From contig NZ_JACCBF010000001.1 in the NCBI RefSeq assembly GCF_013409625.1, forward strand, positions 4,033,001-4,097,000: a stretch of 64,000 nt of DNA. The letters are read 5' to 3'. Numbering within the stretch: position 1 is the first letter of the stretch; the number at the start of each line of letters is the position of its first letter. The notes beneath the pieces are model-generated. The model worked only from the letters and a program-made list of their open reading frames with translations. It made no database searches and had not been told where the DNA came from. This DNA comes from Nocardioides kongjuensis. GTDB taxonomy: Bacteria; Actinomycetota; Actinomycetes; Propionibacteriales; Nocardioidaceae. The position numbers were made by a program, and so were the translations under genes. Below are positions 30,316-38,223 of this stretch, one piece after another.

Positions 30316-31083
30316 GTGCTGACGATCGGACAGCTGGCGTCGTACGCCGGGGTGACCATCCGGACGGTGCGCCACTACCACCAGGTCGGGCTGTTGCCGG
30401 AGCCGGAGCGGGACCGTTCCGGCTACCGGTCCTACGACGCCGCCGCCGTGGTGCGCCTGATCCGGATCCGCACCCTCGCCGACGCCGGCGTCCCCCTGGC
30501 GCGGGTGCAGGAGCTGCTCGACGCCGACCCGGACACCTTCGGCGCCGCGGTCGAGGAGATCGACCGGCGCCTGCGGGCCGAGATCCGCGAGCTGCAGCAG
30601 CACCGCAAGCGGATCGCCCAGCTCGGATCCGGGGACACGCTGGCCGTGCCCGACGAGGTCGCGGACTACCTCGACCTGGTGCGCGCGACCGGGGCGCCCG
30701 AGGAGATGCTGGAGGCCGAGCGGGACGCGTGGATCCTGGTCGCCGCGCGCTACCCGGACCAGATCCCGGCGTTCATGGCCGACAAGCGGGCCCAGCTCGA
30801 GGACGAGCGGACCGTGCGGTTCTACCGGCTCATCGGCCAGCTGCTGCGCAGCGACGGGACCGACGACGAGACGCTCGTGCACGAGATGGCCGACCTGCTG
30901 GTCGAGCTGTTCGAGGAGGCGGCCGCTGCCGGGCAGCTCGAGCAGCAGGACGGCATGATGGACGACTCCGCCTTCGTGCAGCTGCTCGACTCGATGGCCG
31001 AGGGACATCCCATGGTCACCCGGCTGCGCGAGCTCCTCGCAGAGCGCGGCTGGGCCGGCTGGACCCGCATCGAGCGGGCCTGA
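30316..31083 (+). CDS. MerR-family transcriptional regulator
   Basis: 255 aa. The N-terminal MerR HTH (LTIGQLASYAGVTIRTVRHYHQVGLLPEPERDRSGYR) is followed by the dimerisation helix and a ~140-residue effector domain with acidic helices, of TipA-like size; no Cys metal site is present, so a small-molecule ligand is likely. GTG start 28 bp after the permease stop. It probably controls the promoter at 28681-28710, closing an autoregulatory loop. Confidence 0.92.
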   Translation: MLTIGQLASYAGVTIRTVRHYHQVGLLPEPERDRSGYRSYDAAAVVRLIRIRTLADAGVPLARVQELLDADPDTFGAAVEEIDRRLRAEIRELQQHRKRIAQLGSGDTLAVPDEVADYLDLVRATGAPEEMLEAERDAWILVAARYPDQIPAFMADKRAQLEDERTVRFYRLIGQLLRSDGTDDETLVHEMADLLVELFEEAAAAGQLEQQDGMMDDSAFVQLLDSMAEGHPMVTRLRELLAERGWAGWTRIERA

Positions 31084-31095
31084 GGCCGCCCTCGG

Positions 31096-31101
31096 TAGCC
31101 T
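31096..31101 (+). promoter_or_regulatory. Leaderless -10 box
   Basis: TAGCCT is 7 nt before the ATG at 31109, with no ribosome-binding site. Confidence 0.45.
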
Positions 31102-31108
31102 CGTCCGC

Positions 31109-31627
31109 ATGGACATCCAGCGACTCGTCGAGGCGCTCGCGCCACTGTTGCGCGACCCCGTCGCCGAGGGCGACTTCGCCTACGGAATGGCCGACCTGCC
31201 GGCGGCCGGCACCGACGTGATGGTCAACGTGGACCCCGAGACCGAGGACCGCGACGACGTCGAGGTCGACGCCCTCGTCGAGCGGGTGCGTGCGTTCCTG
31301 GCGCTGACCCCCGAGCAGTGGGCTGCAGTGGTGGACCGGGTCGTCGCGGAGATCGAGGACGCCGTCGGCGACCAGCCGGTCGCCGAGCGCACGCCGCTGC
31401 GCGACGACCTCGCACTGACCTCGTCGGTCGTCTTCGTCGACGCGGTGCTGCTCTCGTTCGAGGCGCCGCTGCAGCTGCCCGACGCGGTCGTCCGGGTCCA
31501 GCTCGACGCCGACCACCGCTTCGAGGACCTCGAGGTCGAGATCGAGGGCGTCGAGCCCGTCTCCTTCGAGGGCCTCGACGACCTGCTCGACCACCTCAGC
31601 GAGGAGCCCGGCCCGAGCGCTCCTTGA
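31109..31627 (+). CDS. Conserved-looking hypothetical protein, 172 aa
   Basis: Acidic soluble protein without recognised domains. Features are [25 protein letters not shown] in the middle and a C-terminal [32 protein letters not shown]. Leaderless promoter (TAGCCT). Its last 32 bp overlap the convergent VOC gene, which is compatible with a real but recently extended C-terminus. Confidence 0.65.
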   Translation: MDIQRLVEALAPLLRDPVAEGDFAYGMADLPAAGTDVMVNVDPETEDRDDVEVDALVERVRAFLALTPEQWAAVVDRVVAEIEDAVGDQPVAERTPLRDDLALTSSVVFVDAVLLSFEAPLQLPDAVVRVQLDADHRFEDLEVEIEGVEPVSFEGLDDLLDHLSEEPGPSAP

Positions 31628-32111
31628 TGTCGGCGAACATGGCCTGCAGGTCGGGAGAGATCTGCGCCAGCTCGACGTACGACGCCCCTGCGGCCGAGGT
31701 GTCGAGGTAGGCGAACCGCATCAGCCCGCCCGCCATGGTGCCGGCCTGGACGACGCTGAACCCGTCGCGCTCGGCCCGCGCCAGCGCGTCGTCCATCGAG
31801 GGCACCTCGCAGCACACGTGGTGCAGCCCCGGCCCGCGCTCGGCGAGGAACTCGGTGTAGATCGAGTCCCCGGTCACCGGGCGGATCAGCTCGAGCTGCA
31901 GGTCGCCGGCGTAGCTGAGCGAGATGTCGGCGATGAAGTCGGCCGGCTCCCCGCGCAGGGTGCACGCGTCGGGGCCGAAGTGGACCCCCGGCATCCGGGT
32001 CCACCCGACCGCGCCGAGGCTCGCCCCCAGCGCCTGCTCGGTGGCGTCGAGGTCGTCGGTGACCCAGGCCAGCTGGGTCACCGGGCCGTACCCGGCACTC
32101 GGCGACGTCAT
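31596..32111 (-). CDS. VOC (glyoxalase/bleomycin-resistance) family protein
   Basis: 171 aa. A single vicinal-oxygen-chelate unit with paired beta-alpha-beta-beta-beta modules: [56 protein letters not shown], and C-terminal SYVELAQ with metal-ligand candidates His (GLHHV) and Glu (YVELA). Enzyme or binding role is unknown. ATG at 32111 with GAGAGGAG upstream. Confidence 0.85.
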   Translation of the reverse strand: MTSPSAGYGPVTQLAWVTDDLDATEQALGASLGAVGWTRMPGVHFGPDACTLRGEPADFIADISLSYAGDLQLELIRPVTGDSIYTEFLAERGPGLHHVCCEVPSMDDALARAERDGFSVVQAGTMAGGLMRFAYLDTSAAGASYVELAQISPDLQAMFADIKERSGRAPR

Positions 32112-32145
32112 GGGCGCTCCTCTCGGTCGCGCCCACAGTAGGGCC

Positions 32146-32442
32146 TCAGCCGGCGGCCGGCCGGGTGGCGATGCCGTCGAGCCACAGGGTGTCGGACTCG
32201 TCGCGGTGGCTGCCCGTGGAGCCGACGTGTCGCGAGCTGATGGTCGCGCCGTTCCTCAGGACGTGGACCAGTGCCATCGCGTGGCCGCGGCCGAGGTCGT
32301 AGTCCTCCTTCAGCCAGGCGATGACGTCGTTCGCCTTGACCGCGGGGCCGGCGAACCCGCGCTCCTGGGCGCGCTCGATGAGCTGACGCGGGGTCTGCCC
32401 GGTCTTCTTCTCGATGTTGTCGAGGTAGGCCTGGAAGGACAT
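32146..32442 (-). CDS. DUF4287-domain protein
   Basis: 98 aa. [29 protein letters not shown] followed by [27 protein letters not shown] is the DUF4287 pattern. The C-terminal 35 residues are polar and not part of the domain. ATG at 32442 with AGAGGAA upstream. Function unknown. Possibly in one transcript with the VOC gene downstream (34-bp gap). Confidence 0.88.
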   Translation of the reverse strand: MSFQAYLDNIEKKTGQTPRQLIERAQERGFAGPAVKANDVIAWLKEDYDLGRGHAMALVHVLRNGATISSRHVGSTGSHRDESDTLWLDGIATRPAAG

Positions 32443-32564
32443 GGTGGTTCCTCTCGTGGTGCTGGTCGGTCGCCCGTACGTCGAGCGACGGTCCCGGACT
32501 TCGACATCGGGTCGCGATCGAGCTCCGGCGATGAGTCTGCGCCGTCGTACCGGTCGGTCCCTGC

Positions 32565-32933
32565 ATGGCGAGCCTCGACGACGTGCGCCCCCTGGCCGAC
32601 GAGCTGGAGCGGTCCTACCCGGTCTACGTCCGCAACCGGCTGAAGTTCCGCGTCGGCCAGATCGTGTACGCCGCCTTCTCCCGCGACGAGACCGTGATGG
32701 GCTTCGCGCTCCCGAAGGAGGAGCGCGACGCGCTCGTCGCGGGCGAGCCCGACAAGTTCCGCCTGCCGGCGGACTCGGACCTGCGGTTCAACTGGGTGCA
32801 CGCCGAGCTGGCCGCCCTGGACCCGGCCGAGGCGCGCGAGCTGGTCGTCGACGCGTGGCGGATGGTCGTGCCGCAGAAGCTGTCGCGGGCCTACGACCTC
32901 ACGCACCCCGAGGGCCCGGGCGACGGTCGATGA
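32565..32933 (+). CDS. MmcQ/YjbR-family DNA-binding-fold protein
   Basis: 122 aa. VGQIVYAAFSRDETVMGFALPKEERDALVAG then LRFNWVHAELAALDPAEARELVVDAWRMVVPQKLSRAY fits the MmcQ/YjbR (CyaY-like fold) family. Function unknown; suggested DNA binding is not proven. Its last 35 bp overlap the convergent TetR gene. The 122 bp upstream contain no other gene. Confidence 0.85.
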   Translation: MASLDDVRPLADELERSYPVYVRNRLKFRVGQIVYAAFSRDETVMGFALPKEERDALVAGEPDKFRLPADSDLRFNWVHAELAALDPAEARELVVDAWRMVVPQKLSRAYDLTHPEGPGDGR

Positions 32934-33684
32934 GCGCCGCCAGGCCGTCGAGGGTGCGCGCCAGCCCGAACCTCCAGGCCCGGTCGGCGTCCCACGCGCT
33001 CCCCTGCGCCTCACCGGCAGCGGCACCGATGCGGACCGCCCGCGGGTAGGTCTCCGGATCGAACGCGCGCGCCAGGATCGGCTGGTTGGCCGCCCACCAC
33101 TCGGCGTCGCTGATCGCGCTGTCGGTCGTCGCGCGGGCTGCGTCGTGGGCGGCGCGGCAGTGCGACTGGACGAAGCCGAGCAGGTAGCTGAGCGCCGCGT
33201 CGGTGTCGACGTCGCCGAGCCCGGTGCCGTCGTAGGCCGCCAGCTCGTGCTCGTACTTCGCCATCACGCCCGGCCCCAGCGGCGGTCGGCTCAGCGCCGC
33301 GACCTCGGTCAGCCAGGGATGGGCGCGCAGGAGGTCGCGGTTGGACTCGGCGACCCGGGTCAGCCGGGCCCGCCACGAGCGCGCGCGCCAGGCGGGGCGC
33401 GCCATCGCGAGGTAGACCGCGTCGACCATCAGGTCGAGCAGCTCGGGCTTCCCGGGGACGTAGGTGTAGACCGACATCGCCGAGATGCCGACCTTCTCGG
33501 CCACGGCGCGCGTGGTGACCGCGGCCAGGCCCCCCTCGTCGGCGAGCGCGAGGGCGGCCGCGACGAGCTGCTCGGCGCTCACCGAGCGGCCGGGGCCCTT
33601 GCGCCGCGGCCCGGCCGACGGGTCTCCCCACAGCAGCGCCAGGGTGCGGCTCGGCTCACCGGCTCCGGTGCTCGTCCCGCTCAC
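32899..33684 (-). CDS. TetR/AcrR-family repressor (TetR_C-type)
   Basis: 261 aa. N-terminal HTH: SAEQLVAAALALADEGGLAAVTTRAVAEKVGISAMSVYTYVPGKPELLDLM (residues ~35-85); the C-terminal ligand domain contains ALSYLLGFVQSHCRAAHDA. GTG start at 33684, with a polar N-terminal extension. It faces the VOC gene at 33752, and the 67-bp gap contains a 23-bp perfect palindrome, so it probably represses both genes. Confidence 0.9.
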   Translation of the reverse strand: MSGTSTGAGEPSRTLALLWGDPSAGPRRKGPGRSVSAEQLVAAALALADEGGLAAVTTRAVAEKVGISAMSVYTYVPGKPELLDLMVDAVYLAMARPAWRARSWRARLTRVAESNRDLLRAHPWLTEVAALSRPPLGPGVMAKYEHELAAYDGTGLGDVDTDAALSYLLGFVQSHCRAAHDAARATTDSAISDAEWWAANQPILARAFDPETYPRAVRIGAAAGEAQGSAWDADRAWRFGLARTLDGLAALIDRRPGPRGA

Positions 33685-33705
33685 GGGAACAGTCTCGCAC
33701 ACTCG

Positions 33706-33728
33706 TACGTTGTACACTGTACAACGTA
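33706..33728. promoter_or_regulatory. 23-bp perfect palindromic TetR operator
   Basis: Arms TACGTTGTACA and TGTACAACGTA flank a single C. Located between the divergent TetR and VOC genes, overlapping the likely core promoters. Confidence 0.85.
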
Positions 33729-33751
33729 TAGAGAACCACCCGAGGAGAACC

Positions 33752-34156
33752 ATGGACATCACCGCCACCGCCGTCTCCCTCAACGTCGCCGACGTCGAGG
33801 CGTCCGCCGACTGGGCCCGGCGCCACCTCGGTTTCACCGAGGCGATGGCCGCCGACGGGTTCTGCTCGCTCGAGCACCCCCAGTCCGCGATGAACCTGAT
33901 CTACCTGCGCACCGGGCTGTCGAGCTTCAAGCCGGCCTCCGCCGCGGGGCACGCCGACGGCGTGCTCGTCGTGTTCACCGTCGAGGACGTCGACGGCGAG
34001 TACGCCCGGCTGCGGGCCGCCGGGGTCGAGGTCGTGACCCCGATCGAGACCGAGCCCTGGGGCGAGCGCTACTTCCAGATGGCCGACCCGAACGGGGTGG
34101 TCTACCAGCTCGTGCAGTGGGTCGAGCCCACCGCCGCTCAGCCGACGACGCCGTAG
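33752..34156 (+). CDS. VOC-family protein (glyoxalase-like), TetR-controlled
   Basis: 134 aa. VSLNVADVEASADWARRHLGF at the start and VFTVEDVDGEYARLRAAGVEVV then FQMADPNGVVYQLVQWV at the end define a two-module VOC fold; the second-module Glu is replaced by Gln (VYQLVQW), so metal binding may differ from glyoxalase I. GAGGAG precedes the ATG. Downstream of the 23-bp operator; likely induced by a compound that the divergent TetR protein binds. Its last 19 bp overlap the next TetR gene. Confidence 0.88.
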   Translation: MDITATAVSLNVADVEASADWARRHLGFTEAMAADGFCSLEHPQSAMNLIYLRTGLSSFKPASAAGHADGVLVVFTVEDVDGEYARLRAAGVEVVTPIETEPWGERYFQMADPNGVVYQLVQWVEPTAAQPTTP

Positions 34157-34767
34157 AGGAGGCGCAGGACGCCTTCGGTCAGGTCGGCCAGCAGCTGCTC
34201 GACCTCGGCCTCGTCGGCGGAGGCGACGACACGCATCCGTGCATCGCGCAGGTCGAACACCATCTGCGCCAGCGCCGGTGCGTCGACCCCTCCGGGCGCG
34301 ACGCCCTCGGCGCGGTCCCGCAGGACCTTCGCCGCGAGCCCGTCCACGAACCTGGCGCGCGCCCGGTCGGCCCACTCCAGCAGCGGCTGGTAGTCGAGGC
34401 TGGGGCCGGTCGTGCACGACAGGATCGAGGCGTGCTCGCGCCACACCTCGGCGACGAGGCGGTGGTGCTCCCGCAGGGCCGCACGGTCGGCGCCGGTCGT
34501 GTCCAGCCAGCCGTAGCTGTCGCCGAAGCGGTCCCACAGACCGTCCAGCAGGTCCGCCACGACGGCCTGCTTGGTCGGGAAGTAGAAGTAGAACGCGGTC
34601 CGGGAGACGCCGGCCGCCTTGGCGATCGCGTCCACGGTGAGCTCGTTGACCGACTTCGTCGCGAGCAGCCGTCGCGTCGCATCGACGATCGCCGCCTCGC
34701 GCTGGTCGCCCTTGCTGGGGCCGCCTCGACGACGGACCGGTCCGGCCGTGGTCGCGTCGGTGCTCAT
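34138..34767 (-). CDS. TetR-family repressor (EthR-like C-terminus)
   Basis: 209 aa. HTH: REAAIVDATRRLLATKSVNELTVDAIAKAAGVSRTAFYFYFPTKQAVVADLL. The C-terminal domain, rich in aromatic and acidic residues (GWLDTTGADRAALREHHRLVAEVW), resembles EthR-type regulators. Divergent from the MFS gene; the 97-bp gap has two related inverted repeats 21 bp apart. Likely represses the exporter. Confidence 0.92.
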   Translation of the reverse strand: MSTDATTAGPVRRRGGPSKGDQREAAIVDATRRLLATKSVNELTVDAIAKAAGVSRTAFYFYFPTKQAVVADLLDGLWDRFGDSYGWLDTTGADRAALREHHRLVAEVWREHASILSCTTGPSLDYQPLLEWADRARARFVDGLAAKVLRDRAEGVAPGGVDAPALAQMVFDLRDARMRVVASADEAEVEQLLADLTEGVLRLLYGVVG

Positions 34768-34809
34768 GACCCCGAGGATACGTCAGGTCGACAGGATGTC
34801 GAACGTGAT

Positions 34810-34843
34810 TGACGGCACGTCACGCATTCTCGACAGTGCGTCA
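34810..34843. promoter_or_regulatory. Paired TetR operators upstream of the DHA2 exporter gene
   Basis: TGACG-GCA-CGTCA (34810-34822, perfect) and CGACAGTGCGTCA (34831-34843, degenerate in one arm) are centred 21 bp apart, two helical turns, so two dimers could bind the same DNA face. Confidence 0.7.
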
Positions 34844-34864
34844 ATTCCATGTCACCTTGGTTCC

Positions 34865-36325
34865 ATGACCAGCACCCTCGACACGTCGGCGTCCGTCGGC
34901 GGGCAGCCCTCGGCAGCCGCCCCCACGACGTACTCCCGACTCGTCCTGCCCGCCATGGCGGCCAACGTCTTCCTCCTCGCCGTCATCCAGACCGTCGTCG
35001 TGCCGGCGCTGCCGCTCATCGGCCAGCAGCTGCACACCTCCGCCACCACGGTCGGCTGGCTGGCGACGGCCACGATGCTCACCGCGTCCGCCACGACGCC
35101 CCTGTTCGGTCGCCTCGGCGACGTGTTCGGCAGCCGGCGCGTCATCCTGGTCGCGCTCACCTTGACCCTCGCGGGTTCGGTGCTGGCGGCGACGACGCAC
35201 AGCATCGGGCTCCTCATCGCGGCGCGCGTGCTGCAGGGTGCCTCGTTCGGCCTGTTCCCACTGGCCATCAGCGTGCTGCGCCAGGAGCTGCCGCTGCACA
35301 AGCTGCACCACGGGATGTCCATCGCCGCGACCGCCCTGGGGGTCGGCTCCGGCTTCGCGCTCGTCGCGACCGGGGTCCTGACGAACCACGACGGTGACTA
35401 CCGCCGCATCTTCTGGCTCACGGTCGTGCTCTCGGTCGCGATGCTGGCCCTGTCGGCCAGGGCGCTGCCGAAGCACCCCGGCCGCGGAGGCAGGGTCGAC
35501 TACCTCGGTGCCGGCGTCCTGGGCGCGGGACTGGTCTCGCTCCTGCTCCCCATCTCGCAGGGTCACGAGTGGGGCTGGACCTCGGCGCGCACCATCGGCC
35601 TGCTGGTCGCCGCGGCCGTGATCCTGGCCGGGTTCGCCGTGCTGCAGGGCAGGGTGGCACAGCCGCTGATGTCACTGCGCCTGCTCGCCCATCGCGACGT
35701 CGCGTTCACCAACGCCGCCTCCCTGTTCGTCGGCTACGGCATGTTCTCGGTCTTCCTCGGCGCCACGTTCTTCGTGCAGGCCCCGTCGGCACTGACCGGC
35801 TACGGCTTCGACGCCTCCGTGCTCCGCACCTCGGTCGAGTTCATGCTGCCGGGGACGCTGCTGGCCATCCCGCTCGGCCCGCTCGCGGGACGGTTCGTCG
35901 GGTCGCACGGCCCGCGCAAGGTGCTCATCGGTGCCACCGCGCTGGGCATCGTGTCGATGGCAGCGCTGGCCCTGTTCCACGCCCACGCGGCGGAGTTCAT
36001 CGTCGCCGTGGTCGCGGTCAACGCCGCCATCTCCATCGCGTACGCCGCCATGCCGGCCCTGCTGAACCAGCACGTCGCTCCCCAGGACACGGGCATCGCC
36101 AACTCGGTCAACGCGGTGATGCGAACCGTCGGCGGTGCCATCGGTTCAGCCATCGTCGTCACCATCCTCGCGTCCTCCGCCCAGGCACACGCGACACCCG
36201 TCGGCACCGTCTCGATCCCCACCGAGGCGGCGTACGACACGGTGTTCGTCCTCGGCGCGGTCGCGTTCGTGCTGGCCGCGCTGTCGGCGGCGTACGGCGT
36301 CCGCAAGCACCACGTGGCTCACTGA
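34865..36325 (+). CDS. MFS drug exporter, DHA2 (14-helix) family
   Basis: 486 aa. The N-terminal half has LFGRLGDVFGSRRVILVALTLTLAGS (motif A) and LIAARVLQGASFGLFPLAISVLR (motif C region); about fourteen helices fit DHA2/EmrB-type proton antiporters. The C-terminal part includes the conserved GIANSVNAVMRTVGGAIGSAIV. Expected to expel hydrophobic drugs or antiseptics. Regulated by the divergent TetR gene. ATG at 34865 has no strong ribosome-binding site. Confidence 0.92.
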   Translation: MTSTLDTSASVGGQPSAAAPTTYSRLVLPAMAANVFLLAVIQTVVVPALPLIGQQLHTSATTVGWLATATMLTASATTPLFGRLGDVFGSRRVILVALTLTLAGSVLAATTHSIGLLIAARVLQGASFGLFPLAISVLRQELPLHKLHHGMSIAATALGVGSGFALVATGVLTNHDGDYRRIFWLTVVLSVAMLALSARALPKHPGRGGRVDYLGAGVLGAGLVSLLLPISQGHEWGWTSARTIGLLVAAAVILAGFAVLQGRVAQPLMSLRLLAHRDVAFTNAASLFVGYGMFSVFLGATFFVQAPSALTGYGFDASVLRTSVEFMLPGTLLAIPLGPLAGRFVGSHGPRKVLIGATALGIVSMAALALFHAHAAEFIVAVVAVNAAISIAYAAMPALLNQHVAPQDTGIANSVNAVMRTVGGAIGSAIVVTILASSAQAHATPVGTVSIPTEAAYDTVFVLGAVAFVLAALSAAYGVRKHHVAH

Positions 36326-36348
36326 GGCCGGTGCGGGGACGTGCCGGG

Positions 36349-36831
36349 TCAGCCCCCGTAGGCGTCGTCGTAGCCCTCGAGCGGGCTGCTGGGGTTGCTC
36401 TCGACGTGGAATCCGCGGTCCTGGAGGTCTTCGAAGGCGTCGGTCGCGAAGTCGTCGCCGATCGCGACGACGGCGATCCACTCGTCGCCGTCCCTCTTGA
36501 TGGCCCACGTGACACCCGTGCCGTCGCCGGACTCCCAGCCGTCACCGAGGCCGAGCAAGGGACCCGCCGGGTCCTCGGCCACGATGAACGCCTCGACCCG
36601 GTCCTTGCCGGACTCCGGGTCGTCGTCGCACGCGGCGTACTCGGTCACCTCCATCTCGTGCAGGCTCGCCCTGCCGCCCTTCTCGACCGGGCGGCCCTCG
36701 GGGCAGATCGGCTCGAGCAGGCCGGCCAGGTCGCGGTCACTCGCGGGGCGGCCGAGCGCGACCACGACCGTCATCACCACCACGGCCGTGAGCAGGATGG
36801 CACCGACGATCGACCAGGTCCGACGTGTCAT
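36349..36831 (-). CDS. Hypothetical membrane-anchored protein, 160 aa
   Basis: One N-terminal helix (WSIVGAILLTAVVVMTVVVALG) followed by a secreted acidic domain with two Cys (EPICPEG, YAACDDD) and the tail FEDLQDRGFHVESNPSSPLEGYDDAYGG. No known family. Its ATG overlaps the stop of the LuxR-type gene (ATGA), so both are translated from one message. Confidence 0.65.
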   Translation of the reverse strand: MTRRTWSIVGAILLTAVVVMTVVVALGRPASDRDLAGLLEPICPEGRPVEKGGRASLHEMEVTEYAACDDDPESGKDRVEAFIVAEDPAGPLLGLGDGWESGDGTGVTWAIKRDGDEWIAVVAIGDDFATDAFEDLQDRGFHVESNPSSPLEGYDDAYGG

Positions 36832-37586
36832 GCACCAGTACTGCCACCGGGCTCCGACCCGAAACCATCCGCGCGTACGTCACCCGTCCCGCCGCCCTCC
36901 CGGTCCACCCGGGCCGGGACGGCCGGACGCCAGCGCGCCCGGAAGGCCACGCTGACCGCGCCCAGCTGGGAGGTGACGCCGAGCTTGGCGAGGATCGACT
37001 TCACCTGAGTGCGCACGGTCGCCTCGGAGACGACGTGCACCGCCGCGATCTCGCTCACGGTGTCGCCGTGGACGAGGTGGGCCAGCACCTCCCGCTCACG
37101 CTGGGTCAGGGCATCGAGCCGGGCCCGGCAGTCGCGGACCTCGTTGCGCTGCTGGTGGTAGAGAGCGACCAGGCGGTGGCACTCGTCTCGCGCGAGCACC
37201 TCGCGTCCCGCGCCGATGGCGCGGATCGCGGCGAGCAGGTCGGTGAGGGAGACCGACTTCGAGAGCACGGCGTACGCGCCGAGGAAGAGCCAGCCACCCC
37301 ACCGGGCCCGGTCGATCTCCGCGGTCAGGACCACGACGCTCACCCCACAGCGGCTCAGCGTGCGGATGAGCGCCGACGCGCCGTCGTGGTCGAGGTCGGG
37401 GTCGACCAGGAGGACCCGGGGACAGGTACGGGCCACGGCCTCGACCAGACGTGTTGCCGAGGTCGACGACTCGGGCGGCGAGAGCCGCTGCACCTCGTGC
37501 CCTGCGCTCGTCAGGGCCACCTGCAGCGCCTCGGCGAACATCTCGTGCCGGGCGAGCACCGTGATCTTGCACGGAGCGGGAACCAT
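36828..37586 (-). CDS. LuxR-type response regulator without an adjacent kinase
   Basis: 252 aa. The N-terminal receiver-like domain has ITVLARHEMFAEAL and RVLLVDPDLDHDGA with the probable phosphorylatable Asp, but the first acidic pair is replaced by ARHE, so it may be a pseudo-receiver. The LuxR HTH is LTQREREVLAHLVHGDTVSEIA and ATVRTQVKSILAKLG. A 30-residue disordered tail follows. The ATG at 37586 has GGAGG 8 nt upstream; an in-frame GTG at 37595 is an alternative. No histidine kinase lies nearby. Confidence 0.85.
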   Translation of the reverse strand: MVPAPCKITVLARHEMFAEALQVALTSAGHEVQRLSPPESSTSATRLVEAVARTCPRVLLVDPDLDHDGASALIRTLSRCGVSVVVLTAEIDRARWGGWLFLGAYAVLSKSVSLTDLLAAIRAIGAGREVLARDECHRLVALYHQQRNEVRDCRARLDALTQREREVLAHLVHGDTVSEIAAVHVVSEATVRTQVKSILAKLGVTSQLGAVSVAFRARWRPAVPARVDREGGGTGDVRADGFGSEPGGSTGA

Positions 37587-37913
37587 CCGGACCACCTCCA
37601 GGAGTCAGCCAAGCGGTGGGCTCCGATCCGGAGCCCTCTCCTCAACTCGTCAACTCTCAGCGGCACGGACCCGGCTCCGCCTCTTGCCTGGCCTGGATGC
37701 ACCCGACGGTGCACCCGGCCGGCTTCACCACTACCGGATCACCGCCCACGGTACGTCGAGCGGTCGGGTCGCGCAGGGCATTCCACGCACGGCCTGCGGG
37801 AACTGACCGATCGGCGCCCACCCACGCCACCCGTCGGCGTCAGGGCCGCCGGGACCGAAGGCCCGTCCGACCGGACGACGGTCCCGGCGCGCACCCGTCG
37901 GGTCGCGGAGCGG
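37587..37913. other. Intergenic stretch with no supported gene
   Basis: About 327 bp between the LuxR-type gene and a small minus-strand gene. Open frames exist on both strands but none shows a ribosome-binding site with a recognisable product. Short inverted repeats such as GTCCG-AC-CGGAC occur around 37868-37879; nothing else stands out. Confidence 0.5.
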
Positions 37914-38078
37914 CTAGCGGTCGAACTCCGCCACCACGCAGAGCTCGGCATCCTCCTGCTCGATCCAGATCCGCCGCGCACCGGTGCCGAGGAGCGCCTC
38001 CTCGACGGCGCTGAGGACCGAGTCCAAGGTCGTGACAGGCAGTCGCATGGGCACACTCAGCACGCGTTGCGGGTCCAT
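37914..38078 (-). CDS. Small hypothetical protein, 54 aa
   Basis: Frame MDPQRVLSVPMRLPVTTLDS to the end EEALLGTGARRIWIEQEDAELCVVAEFDR. The composition is amphipathic and plausible for a small regulator or domain, with GGTGG before the ATG, but no family is recognised and it may be a chance frame. It lies upstream of the LuxR-type gene on the same strand. Confidence 0.4.
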   Translation of the reverse strand: MDPQRVLSVPMRLPVTTLDSVLSAVEEALLGTGARRIWIEQEDAELCVVAEFDR

Positions 38079-38223
38079 CGGTCGGCCACCTTCCCCATGT
38101 TGCCGGTTCCCAAGAGCTGGACAGTGCAGTCCGGTCGACCCCCCACCATCGAGCATCGTGCGGTTGGGGTGACCGGTCAAGTGAAACCTGTTCTCGGGTT
38201 CGTGGAGCGCGGTTCCGCGAGCG

